The notes below the pieces were generated by a model. It was not told the DNA's origin, made no database searches, and saw only the letters and a list, made by a program, of their open reading frames with translations. Position numbers and translations under genes: made by a program. Positions 1 to 7,465 of a DNA stretch of 36,133 nucleotides are shown here, in pieces; positions within the stretch are counted from its first letter, which is position 1, and each line of letters starts with the position of its first letter. Source of the DNA: an uncultured Candidatus Poseidoniales archaeon (GTDB lineage: Archaea; Thermoplasmatota; Poseidoniia; Poseidoniales; Poseidoniaceae). The stretch spans positions 1-36,133 of the forward strand of contig CAJIYT010000043.1 of NCBI GenBank assembly GCA_905181715.1. Reading direction: 5' to 3'.

Positions 1-296
1 TTTTGGCTGAAATAAGTATCTCCATAGAAGGTTACTATATCGATTCCAGATTGCAACCAAATATAACCAGTTGGTGCAAATTCAACAATTCCAGCAGGGA
101 TATTGAACGGAGCGGTTCCACCGGCCAATAAATCGGCGAATGTATCATTCCCTGCACCAACACCTGCTCCGAAACCATTCCATGTCGCCAGATTAACTGC
201 GGTAAATTCATCACCTGCAATTGGATCTCCATAGATGCTCATATTTTGGCTGAAATAAGTATCTCCATAGAAGGTTACTATATCGATTCCAGATTG
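1..296. repeat. 53-bp direct repeat, 243 bp apart, inside the SAP-protein gene
   Basis: Bases 1-53 recur without visible mismatch at 244-296. The 243-bp offset is 81 codons, so the repeat preserves the reading frame. It encodes the segment QSGIDIVTFYGDTYFSQ in tandem protein modules. More copies may lie left of the window. Confidence 0.9.
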
Positions 297-989
297 TGTC
301 CAAACAAATCCTGAGTGATTTGTGTCGCCGCTAGATGGGGTCGAAAATATTGCATCAAGAATACTCTGAAGCCAAGCATCCATTTCTTCTTGCCAAAAAT
401 CTGCAGTATACCAGGTATAGCCTGCTTTGGTGAAAATGTCGGCACAATCGATATTATCTTGATGAGTGGGGTCATAATCTGTTGAATTACCATTACCCTT
501 AGTTTCGTAGATATGGATGCAATCTAAACCATCCTTGGCACCGATTCCTTCAAAGTAGAAGTTGTCTCGATAATAATCTTGGAAACCATAACTGAACATC
601 AATACAAATACTACGATTAAAGTTGCAATATATGGTTTAGCATGATGCCCTCCTGCAATAAAAGAACGCTCTGGTAGAGTGGTAAATATTTGTATGCCAG
701 TAGTTTCAATATCCTCTATTACATCTGATGATTCTTCTTCTTCTTCTTCTTCTTCTTCTTCTTCTTCTTCATCAGCCGACTCTACCACTTTTTCAATTTC
801 TAAATCAATGGTATTTACCGGTTCTACTTCTTCTTGTTCAGAATCTAGATCTTCATCAAAAGTTAAACCGATTATCCGCTTTACTAATTCGGCTTTTGAC
901 CCTATGGTGGATAAATCATTTTCTTTGGCCATGTCAACTAAATCAGCCTTTTTTAATTTCATCAATTCGTCAGATGATTGGGTCACCAT
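1..989 (-). CDS. Membrane-tethered SAP-domain protein with extracellular repeats (3' end beyond left edge)
   Basis: The frame stays open from ATG 989 to the left edge (about 329 codons), so the C-terminus is missing. A GGGGGTGAT Shine-Dalgarno lies just before the ATG, and the start overlaps the stop of the upstream gene (ATGGTGA), suggesting translational coupling. Residues 5-41 look like a SAP helix-extension-helix domain (LKKADLVDMAKENDL then GSKAELVKRI). An acidic linker follows with 13 consecutive Glu (74-86), then one membrane helix near 119-137 (PYIATLIVVFVLMFSYGF). The rest is probably extracellular, rich in Asn, Asp, Gly and aromatic residues. It contains an 81-residue repeat beginning SGIDIVTFYGDTYF, whose second copy runs off the window. 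SAP domains usually bind nucleic acid; the function of this combination is unknown. Confidence 0.8.
   Translation of the reverse strand, partial: MVTQSSDELMKLKKADLVDMAKENDLSTIGSKAELVKRIIGLTFDEDLDSEQEEVEPVNTIDLEIEKVVESADEEEEEEEEEEEEESSDVIEDIETTGIQIFTTLPERSFIAGGHHAKPYIATLIVVFVLMFSYGFQDYYRDNFYFEGIGAKDGLDCIHIYETKGNGNSTDYDPTHQDNIDCADIFTKAGYTWYTADFWQEEMDAWLQSILDAIFSTPSSGDTNHSGFVWTQSGIDIVTFYGDTYFSQNMSIYGDPIAGDEFTAVNLATWNGFGAGVGAGNDTFADLLAGGTAPFNIPAGIVEFAPTGYIWLQSGIDIVTFYGDTYFSQ
732..770. repeat. (TTC)13 / (GAA)13 trinucleotide microsatellite
   Basis: Thirteen uninterrupted TTC units on the + strand read as GAA on the coding strand and encode a 13-residue poly-Glu tract between the SAP domain and the membrane helix. 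Such a pure run is prone to slippage in 3-base steps, which would change linker length without breaking the frame. Confidence 0.95.
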
Positions 990-2308
990 ATCACCCCCGC
1001 CATTAATGCGACAACAAATGGAATACCAATCATAAGATTCACGCCCCATAATAATTTGCGTTCATCCCCAGGCCATGCCCAAGATACTTTCAGCATCTCT
1101 TCATCAGGTTCAAGTGCATCAATCAGCTTTTTCTCCCAGCCAGTGGCTAGGACTAGAGCGCACAAGACTGCCAATACAATGTCAGGCACTGGAATGATAA
1201 TCTCAAGCAGAGAAGTAAATACCGCAGTTATCGCCACCATTACACCAAGAGCAACTATACGCAATATTTTCTGATCTCTTTCGCTTTCAATCGTAATTAA
1301 ACCGAATTTAACAGCATGTAATAAAGCGATTGTGGGATAAATTAAGTGGAAAGTGAAGCCATCGCTTAATGCGCTAATAATCTCAGCATTCGAATCAATT
1401 GGTTGCCCGATGAAATCCCATTCTGCATATTCGCTTACAAAAGCCCAATGACGGAAGATTATCAGTGCCCATATCACTAGGATATAGGCTGAAAAGACCG
1501 TCGCCAAACCGGTTTGTTGTTTCTTACGAATGCACTGAACAATATGGAATAATGCGCCAAAGGCAAAACCGAACATTACAAATGAGAACATTCCCAGAAT
1601 GAATGTCATCTCAATGAGAGTGATCATACCAGCATAAAAGCCATCTGAGGCGGCTGAATAATTAACCATAGGAAAGGTCCACCAGGTATCACCAGTCCCA
1701 GTGAAGAAACCAATGGATCTGAAAACCATGTTATCCATTACAACTGCGACAGTACCCAGTGCGAAATACCCCGAGCGTCTTAATGCAAGTGATTCTTCAT
1801 CTGTGCTATCTACAGGAGGAGGGAATAATAATAACCGTAGTCCAGCTAAAAAGCAGACAAATACTGCCATCATAATTAGAGTCGATGTTAGCATCGAATT
1901 GTAAAATGGATCTGCATCAGCGCTAACTGCTTCCTGATCGAGATAAATGAATACAATAACAATTATTCCAATTGCTGCAATTTGCCATCCCTTTCTAAAG
2001 AATGGTATTGGCACTAATAGCATTATGAATAGATGAATATAATAGAAATTAATTGCGTAGGCCATTGCAGATATATATTGTATGAATCCACTCGCAATTG
2101 TAGCATCGACACCGAGTGAAGGTTCGAGTTCTGTTATACGCTTCAATATGAAATACAGTAGTAGCCAAATGACCAACGAGGCTCCCATTTTCCGGTCCCA
2201 AGTTCTGTCATCATTCAAATTCCTTAGATGGAAATAGGAGATGAAGAGTAGTATGAATACGCTCAAAATTAGACCAATGTCATCCAGCAGTTCTAAACCT
2301 TCGGCCAT
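983..2308 (-). CDS. Polytopic membrane protein of unknown function
   Basis: This 441-residue protein is dominated by hydrophobic segments, about ten to twelve predicted membrane helices. The first follows a short acidic N-terminus (MAEGLELLDDIGLILSVFI) and the last ends at the C-terminus (PFVVALMAGVIW). Charged loops include HLRNLNDDRTWDRK near residue 28 and DALEPDEEMLK near 390. No family motif was recognised; a transporter or a membrane sensor part are both possible. The stop overlaps the start of the SAP-domain gene, so the two are probably co-transcribed and may work together. A TATA-like element lies about 20-28 bases before the ATG, and there is no Shine-Dalgarno, which fits a leaderless transcript. 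Confidence 0.8.
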   Translation of the reverse strand: MAEGLELLDDIGLILSVFILLFISYFHLRNLNDDRTWDRKMGASLVIWLLLYFILKRITELEPSLGVDATIASGFIQYISAMAYAINFYYIHLFIMLLVPIPFFRKGWQIAAIGIIVIVFIYLDQEAVSADADPFYNSMLTSTLIMMAVFVCFLAGLRLLLFPPPVDSTDEESLALRRSGYFALGTVAVVMDNMVFRSIGFFTGTGDTWWTFPMVNYSAASDGFYAGMITLIEMTFILGMFSFVMFGFAFGALFHIVQCIRKKQQTGLATVFSAYILVIWALIIFRHWAFVSEYAEWDFIGQPIDSNAEIISALSDGFTFHLIYPTIALLHAVKFGLITIESERDQKILRIVALGVMVAITAVFTSLLEIIIPVPDIVLAVLCALVLATGWEKKLIDALEPDEEMLKVSWAWPGDERKLLWGVNLMIGIPFVVALMAGVIW

Positions 2309-2325
2309 ATCGGTTCTTCTTAGTT

Positions 2326-2336
2326 CTAAATAATAA
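2326..2336 (-). promoter_or_regulatory. TATA-like box for the membrane-protein/SAP operon
   Basis: Read on the minus strand the sequence is TTATTATTTAG, 18-28 bases upstream of ATG 2308. This is where an archaeal box A would sit for a leaderless mRNA. The surrounding DNA is AT-rich, so a chance match is possible. Confidence 0.35.
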
Positions 2337-2428
2337 CCTTATCATGAGGAAAAATGAACTGAATTAATTTTAGTATCAAATCATATGGCCTCAGATGCTT
2401 TAAATTTAATTTATAATATCTTTGCCAT

Positions 2429-2486
2429 ACGATAAAATAAACAGTTACACCGGTTTTATTACTTATCGTAAAATGATAATTATCGT
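2429..2486. promoter_or_regulatory. Three copies of the 7-mer TTATCGT/ACGATAA; possible operator
   Basis: The 184-base gap between the HmuY-like gene and the membrane-protein gene is AT-rich. It holds ACGATAA at 2429-2435 and TTATCGT at 2463-2469 and 2480-2486. The last copy overlaps a perfect 10-bp palindrome, GATAATTATC (2475-2484). The outer copies are inverted to each other. The cluster lies 120-180 bases before ATG 2308 and just after the stop at 2493, so it may control the downstream operon. No known regulator is assigned. Confidence 0.3.
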
Positions 2487-2492
2487 AAACAA

Positions 2493-3428
2493 CTAGTAGA
2501 TCACTATGCTGGAATTGCCTTCGACAATTATATCTTGATAGTATAATTGAACTAATAATTCACAAGATGAATTACATATCTGGAAATTATTTTCTTTGAC
2601 ATAAATAGTTTCATTGCTACTCCATTGGTTTTCATTTTGATCGGTATCTATCAAAATACACGGTGATGGTTGTACTTTTTCAGGGTCATTTAACGCCTGA
2701 AATGATTCTCCGTCTATCCAAGAAACAATCATACTAATTTGCCTTTGCTCATCATTTGAATTATAATAACTTAAAAATTGAATTTTATATTTACTTGAAC
2801 CATCATCGATAATATAGACGCGATCTTTTGCTTCCACACGGTGTACTGAAAGATTATAATCATACCAATCTAACCGCTCTTCGGAACTCTCTGAATAATT
2901 TTCATCTTTGACATCTGAATAATTTAATTGGCTAAAAAGTAGTTCATCAGTGTAAAGTCCTACTACATTTTCACCCAAAAATATATCTGTTTTTGAAAAC
3001 TTAATGGTATAATCGCTTTCGTTGGACTGTTCCATATCACCGACATCCAAATACACAAAATTATCCGAAATTGCATCGATTGCCACATTGAAAGTAACAC
3101 CATCCGCAACGAGTGAAGATTTTATCTTCTCACTATCTTCACTTAAGGAAATTAATCCGCCAGTGGTGCATTGGAACTCTGTACCATTCTTTACTAAAAT
3201 TACTTTTGTGAGGGCCCAATCTAAATTATCAGTTCCAGAATTAAAGTCCAAATCAAGTAAAATATCACTATCATTATCGGAAACAAATGATTGATTGTCG
3301 GTAATTGTAAATACATTTTCAGTACCTAAATTTGAATCATATTTGTAGATAATAAAACCCCAATAGATGGATCCTATCAAACACAAAAGCAAGAATCCAA
3401 CGGCTGTTTTTTTTGCGTAACTATTCAT
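2493..3428 (-). CDS. Secreted or membrane-anchored HmuY-like (putative heme-binding) protein
   Basis: This 311-residue protein starts with a signal or anchor helix (KTAVGFLLLCLIGSIYWGFI). The body is acidic and Asn/Ser-rich, as expected for an extracellular protein. Near residues 190-225 the stretch WYDYNLSVHRVEAKDRVYII followed by SSKYKIQFLSYY resembles the HmuY family core, where a YDY/F...VYxIRTxxGKYxKLQxLSYY pattern is typical. NLDWALTKVIL near residue 70 could match the family's DWD-type segment. HmuY proteins are hemophores in Bacteroidetes. Its ATG overlaps the permease stop by four bases (ATGA), so it is the last gene of the PhnDCE-like operon. The assignment is from remembered motif similarity and is moderate; heme ligands were not identified. 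Confidence 0.55.
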   Translation of the reverse strand: MNSYAKKTAVGFLLLCLIGSIYWGFIIYKYDSNLGTENVFTITDNQSFVSDNDSDILLDLDFNSGTDNLDWALTKVILVKNGTEFQCTTGGLISLSEDSEKIKSSLVADGVTFNVAIDAISDNFVYLDVGDMEQSNESDYTIKFSKTDIFLGENVVGLYTDELLFSQLNYSDVKDENYSESSEERLDWYDYNLSVHRVEAKDRVYIIDDGSSKYKIQFLSYYNSNDEQRQISMIVSWIDGESFQALNDPEKVQPSPCILIDTDQNENQWSSNETIYVKENNFQICNSSCELLVQLYYQDIIVEGNSSIVIY

Positions 3429-4375
3429 TCTGATTCCTCTACTTGGGAATTTTGCCTATTTCCTTTGTGATTATAGTAATCCAGTGCCGCACCTGCTGGA
3501 AGCAATACAGTCCACCATTTTGGCCTTCGAACATCTCCTTCCTCGGTAACAAAAGAACGAATTATCATAGATAGTAAATCGATAATTACCACTACCACAA
3601 ATACTACGATTAGCAAAGCAAATGCTCTGTCATAATCAAATGGTGGATTGATATAATTATCAATGTACATCCCAATTCCGCCAGCACCTACTAAACCAAG
3701 AACGGCACCATGTCTAACATTATATTCAAACATAAACATCAGTTGGCTTAGCAAATGATTACTAGATTCAGGGATTACAATATGAAATAATCTCTCAGAG
3801 TGTGTAAGACCCATCGCCATACCTAATTCAAGTGGAGCATTTGAAATTCCTTCCATCGCCTCATACTGAAGTTTACCAAGATATCCAATAGTGTACAGAG
3901 TCATCGCTAGGATTCCAGGTAATGGTCCAAAACCTAGTGCTATAGCAAACAGAAGAGCCCAAATAATACTCGGCAAACTTCTCAAACCCGCCAAAATAAT
4001 TCTTGCTGCCAAGTTGATTGGTAGTGGAGCAAGATTATTTGCTGCAATCGAAGCAAGCGGAATCGCAATAATAGCACCGACTAATGTGGCGATAAAAGCC
4101 ATCTTTATTGTCACTACCATGCCAGTCCAGGCCTTAGAACAAAATAATTCAATACTTTCATCACAGACATCACCATTAGGCTTGTGAAGCGAACCGTCAA
4201 CCCATACTTCAGCTTCTAAAACAGACCAATCAGGAGGCCACAAATCTTCCGTGAAAAATATCTTCAGATTTTCTGGAGCATTTTCAATTTGATCCCAATC
4301 TTCAACTAGATCGTCCAAAAAGACCCATGCTAAAATAAACAAAATCAAACCAGTAAGGAGCAATTTCTTATTCAT
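3425..4375 (-). CDS. phnE-like: PhnE-like ABC transporter permease
   Basis: The start is placed at ATG 4375 because GAAGGTGG sits five bases upstream; a TTG at 4393 in the same frame has no such site. The start overlaps the stop of the ATPase gene. The protein (316 residues) has an N-terminal helix, a periplasm-side insert with two Cys (residues about 55-85), then about five membrane helices. The inner-membrane-component signature runs through residues about 180-235, including EAMEGISNAPLELGMAMGLT (EAA-type loop contacting the ATPase) and GLVGAGGIGMYIDNYI. These are characteristic of PhnE-family permeases. The insert before the conserved core is longer than usual. Substrate specificity cannot be read from the permease. 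Confidence 0.85.
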   Translation of the reverse strand: MNKKLLLTGLILFILAWVFLDDLVEDWDQIENAPENLKIFFTEDLWPPDWSVLEAEVWVDGSLHKPNGDVCDESIELFCSKAWTGMVVTIKMAFIATLVGAIIAIPLASIAANNLAPLPINLAARIILAGLRSLPSIIWALLFAIALGFGPLPGILAMTLYTIGYLGKLQYEAMEGISNAPLELGMAMGLTHSERLFHIVIPESSNHLLSQLMFMFEYNVRHGAVLGLVGAGGIGMYIDNYINPPFDYDRAFALLIVVFVVVVIIDLLSMIIRSFVTEEGDVRRPKWWTVLLPAGAALDYYNHKGNRQNSQVEESE

Positions 4376-5084
4376 CGAAACCACCTTCTTCAACTAGTTC
4401 ATTTCCTTTAATTCGCCATACTCTATCTGCCATTTGTAGGGCTCTTTCTTCATTATGTTCTACCATAAGTAATGTGGCACCTAACTCTGTTACAGCTTTC
4501 TGTGTAGCTTCGACAATAGATTTTACATTCTCTGAATCCAACTCTCCAAGAAATTCGTCAGCCAAAATCAATTGCGGCTTTTGAATCAGTGTACGAGCAA
4601 TTGCAACCCTTCTTTGCTGACCTCCCGATAAGATTCTTACCGGAAGGTCTGCTAGATCTTGAATGTGCAATGATTTCATCGCATTTTCAATATCATTTCT
4701 GAGTTTTCGATCTAAGGGGAAAAATACTGAAAGCCATTTTGACCTTCTTGTTATAGCTCCCAAAGCAATATTACTTCGAACACTAGAGTGGCTGATTAAT
4801 CCAAGTTTTTGTGGGATATATCCAATACCCCCTCTCCTCGGTATTTTATGAGATACTTCCCCCGAAAGAGGTCTTATCAAACCTGCTATAGTTCGTAAAA
4901 GTGTAGTCTTTCCAATGCCAGAGGGGCCCAAAATAGCAATTATTTCTCCTCCGAATATGTCCTTGCTGATTTTTGAAACCAGAGGCTTATTGTAACCTAT
5001 TGAAATATTCCGCAACATTAGTATTTTATCCTTGGAAATAGAGCCATTGATGTTCTCCATAGCGGATTCATCTACTATATCCAA
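4368..5084 (-). CDS. phnC-like: PhnC-like ABC transporter ATP-binding protein
   Basis: A complete 238-residue nucleotide-binding subunit: Walker A GPSGIGKT (53-60), Q-loop Gln in YIPQ (92), signature LSGGQQRRVAIA (152-163), Walker B LILADE (172-177), D-loop ELD (181-183) and switch His in MVEHN (210). The DEF after the Walker B replaces the usual DEP. The start is TTG 5084, with AGGGAGGG eight bases upstream; the internal ATG at 5060 is an alternative. It lies 53 bases after the binding-protein gene and overlaps the permease start. It energises import by the neighbouring permease. Closest family is PhnC, but ATPases of this type do not reveal the substrate. Confidence 0.88.
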   Translation of the reverse strand: MDIVDESAMENINGSISKDKILMLRNISIGYNKPLVSKISKDIFGGEIIAILGPSGIGKTTLLRTIAGLIRPLSGEVSHKIPRRGGIGYIPQKLGLISHSSVRSNIALGAITRRSKWLSVFFPLDRKLRNDIENAMKSLHIQDLADLPVRILSGGQQRRVAIARTLIQKPQLILADEFLGELDSENVKSIVEATQKAVTELGATLLMVEHNEERALQMADRVWRIKGNELVEEGGFDE

Positions 5085-5137
5085 TCAAACATCCCTCCCT
5101 TCCATTGATTACTATATTTCGATTAGGGGCTTGAATA

Positions 5138-7333
5138 TCATGCAGATGTTTCAGCAGCTGAAATACCATATTTTTCAGCATGATAATATTGTGAAAGTCC
5201 TGGAATCTCATCTAGTAAACTGGAATAGCTTCCGAGATGATTCTGGCTGTTTCCTGCATTCAATTTGTAACCCTTTGAGGTCACGGAAGAAAGAATCTCA
5301 TCTCCGCATTGATTCAGAGGAATATCCGCCACTTGGTGAGTCACTGAATTGTAACAACCAGTGTAGCTTTGACCTGCCATTGAATAATTTTCGATCCACA
5401 TCTCATCGCCCCAGTTTAGCATAGCATTCAGAATTGCATTTCTAGTGTATACATCTAACAAGTCAGCGTTATACATTACTGGATGGCTTGGGGATTGACC
5501 AAATGATGGCAATTGCACATATTGATCGATTTCTAAGCACCATGCTTGGTTATCTGATGCATTGGCGTTATCGCAATATTTTGCTACTGTACTAAAGTCA
5601 TCACCTTTAGCGAATGCTACATCTCCATATCCTGAACTCAAGCATTCTACTGCTCCATCATAGCTAGAATAAAGTGCACCACTATCTGGAATCGATGCAG
5701 CGTTACCGTTGCTGTTTGAACCATCAAAGTGAGCATCTATAGTTAATCTAAGTGAGTTTATATCCGATGCATCTCCGACTGGAGTAACATATCCGTTTCC
5801 TATCAAGTAACCCATTGGCATAAGCATTCCTGCAGACTTTAACCAGCCTGTGTGACATGACGTCTTACCTGCCAGAAGTGCGAATGGGTCGGTAGATTCG
5901 TCTCCATCAAGAGCAGCGTTAGCGACATCAGTCCCCTTCAAGACCCAAGCAGAGGCATTGTAGTAAGTATCTCCTTGAGAAGTGGTTGTTTCAACTGCTA
6001 GAGTCGAAAGACCATATTGCTTCCAACCAATCCATGCTGGTCCTCCTTCCATAAATCCGAGATCTGCAGAACCGAATCTTAGAGCCTGTATTATCATCCC
6101 CTCAGAAGAAACGTCGTAAAGGTTGACATTTACACCAAGATCTGAGGCCAACCTGTCTGCCATACCTTGAGCATTGGCATTAGTGCTACCATCATCTGCA
6201 AGATAATATGCAATATTGATTGTTGACTTAACCGCTCCTGTTGCAGTTCCATCTGAAAACGCATTTCCATATTTACTAGAAATACCTGGGATATTCATCA
6301 GTGTAGCCCCATAGGTGCCCAAATGAGCATCTGTATCTGTTGCTATCATTGCACTTGTTCCTAGAACATTAGTTAGAATCTCTAAACCTTCTAGATCATC
6401 TTTCATTGCGACAAGAGCATCACGAATCAGAACTTCCTTAGCATCATCTAATACAGCATCATTATACATTACCGCGTGACTTGGAGATGAACCAAATTTA
6501 GGTAGTGCGATATATTCATTCATTGGTAAACACCATGCCTCATTTTCAGTAGCAATTTCATTACCACAATAAGAGCCTGGAGTAGAGTCCTTTGCAAAAG
6601 CAACATCCCCATATCCTGAACTTAAGCATTCTAAAGCTCCATCATATCCGGAATAAAGGGCACCACTTGCTGGAATAGATGCTGCATTGCCACCGCTCTT
6701 ACTACCATCAAAATAGTTGTTTATTGTTGTACGAAGTGTTTCGGTATCACTCATATCCCCGGCTACAGTAACATATCCATTACCAATCAAGTAACCCATT
6801 GGCATTAGCATACCTGCGGATTTTAGCCAGCCAGTATGGCAAGAGGTTTTACCTTCCATCAAGGAAAAGGGATCTGTTGAATTATCATCATCGAGATATG
6901 CTTCTGCGATATCTGAGCCGTTTTTAACCCATGCGTGCGCATTATAGAAAGCACGACCATCTGATTTTGTATCTGCAGCCATTACATCCAACCCATATGC
7001 ATTCCAGCCGACCCATGCTGGTCCGCCATCAATATTCATTGCAATATCCGCATTTCCAAATCTTAATGCTTCCATTGCGAGTCCTGAACTACCTACGTCA
7101 TAGAGACTGACGTCCATATTCAACTTCTCACAAAGATAATCTGCAACTTGTTGAGGATTAGCAATTTCTGTTGCGTCTTCTTTTACTTCATATGCGATTT
7201 TTAGTTCGTCGCCAGTACAATTGTCAACCGCAGTTATATCAGAATTTTCCACAGTATCTTCAATGCATCCTGCTAGCGCAGCACTACAGATAAGCAACAT
7301 TATTGTCATGGATTTCATTTTTAAATTCGCCAT
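5138..7333 (-). CDS. phnD-like: Tandem-duplicated PhnD-like substrate-binding lipoprotein
   Basis: This 731-residue protein begins with a lipoprotein signal (MLLICSAALAGC, lipobox LAGC), so it should be lipid-anchored on the outer face. Two homologous domains of about 330-350 residues follow, residues about 40-370 and 370-731. Each has DGGPAW or EGGPAW plus GW, a KTSCHTGWLKSAGMLMPMGY block (Ser164 and Ser492), LSSGYGDVAFAK, and PSHxVMYN. The offset is 328 residues (984 bp), visible at DNA level, e.g. near 5805 and 6789. The fold and the T-S-GxxxP-type block point to PhnD-family phosphate/phosphonate binding proteins, which normally have one such domain. Many paired Cys are unusual for that family. 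It is the first gene of the operon, behind two operator-like palindromes. Confidence 0.85.
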   Translation of the reverse strand: MANLKMKSMTIMLLICSAALAGCIEDTVENSDITAVDNCTGDELKIAYEVKEDATEIANPQQVADYLCEKLNMDVSLYDVGSSGLAMEALRFGNADIAMNIDGGPAWVGWNAYGLDVMAADTKSDGRAFYNAHAWVKNGSDIAEAYLDDDNSTDPFSLMEGKTSCHTGWLKSAGMLMPMGYLIGNGYVTVAGDMSDTETLRTTINNYFDGSKSGGNAASIPASGALYSGYDGALECLSSGYGDVAFAKDSTPGSYCGNEIATENEAWCLPMNEYIALPKFGSSPSHAVMYNDAVLDDAKEVLIRDALVAMKDDLEGLEILTNVLGTSAMIATDTDAHLGTYGATLMNIPGISSKYGNAFSDGTATGAVKSTINIAYYLADDGSTNANAQGMADRLASDLGVNVNLYDVSSEGMIIQALRFGSADLGFMEGGPAWIGWKQYGLSTLAVETTTSQGDTYYNASAWVLKGTDVANAALDGDESTDPFALLAGKTSCHTGWLKSAGMLMPMGYLIGNGYVTPVGDASDINSLRLTIDAHFDGSNSNGNAASIPDSGALYSSYDGAVECLSSGYGDVAFAKGDDFSTVAKYCDNANASDNQAWCLEIDQYVQLPSFGQSPSHPVMYNADLLDVYTRNAILNAMLNWGDEMWIENYSMAGQSYTGCYNSVTHQVADIPLNQCGDEILSSVTSKGYKLNAGNSQNHLGSYSSLLDEIPGLSQYYHAEKYGISAAETSA

Positions 7334-7346
7334 CTTGACACACCAG

Positions 7347-7362
7347 TTTAGGGGGCCCTAAA
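7347..7362. promoter_or_regulatory. DtxR-type operator-like palindrome, proximal
   Basis: TTTAGGGGGCCCTAAA is an inverted repeat of TTTAGGG with a 2-base spacer, starting 14 bases upstream of the PhnD-like start codon. TTAGG...CCTAA half-sites are characteristic of DtxR/IdeR/MntR-family metal-dependent repressors in bacteria and several archaea. The position overlaps the expected transcription start, so bound repressor would block the operon. The family link is inferred. Confidence 0.6.
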
Positions 7363-7380
7363 TAGAGGACCTACATAAGG

Positions 7381-7396
7381 TTTAGGTCGCCCTAAA
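7381..7396. promoter_or_regulatory. DtxR-type operator-like palindrome, distal
   Basis: TTTAGGTCGCCCTAAA is a second copy of the same 16-bp pattern with one mismatch between arms (GGT versus CCC), exactly 34 bp upstream of the proximal copy. Two similar sites bracketing a promoter suggest cooperative repressor binding. Confidence 0.55.
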
Positions 7397-7465
7397 AGTT
7401 ATCATCGCTATATCCATGTCCGAGTTTAGAAAACGATTCTGCTGGAATTACCTGTAGTGTGTATT

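Noticed and set aside
679..1035. Ser-rich + strand reading frames across the (TTC)13 run
   Set aside because: They are antisense shadows of the SAP-domain gene, which has a ribosome site, a recognisable domain and a membrane helix on the minus strand.
2493..7333. Simple annotation as a phosphonate uptake and degradation locus
   Set aside because: No C-P lyase or phosphonatase gene is nearby, and the metal-type operators and HmuY-like gene argue against it; PhnC/D/E are kept only as family names.
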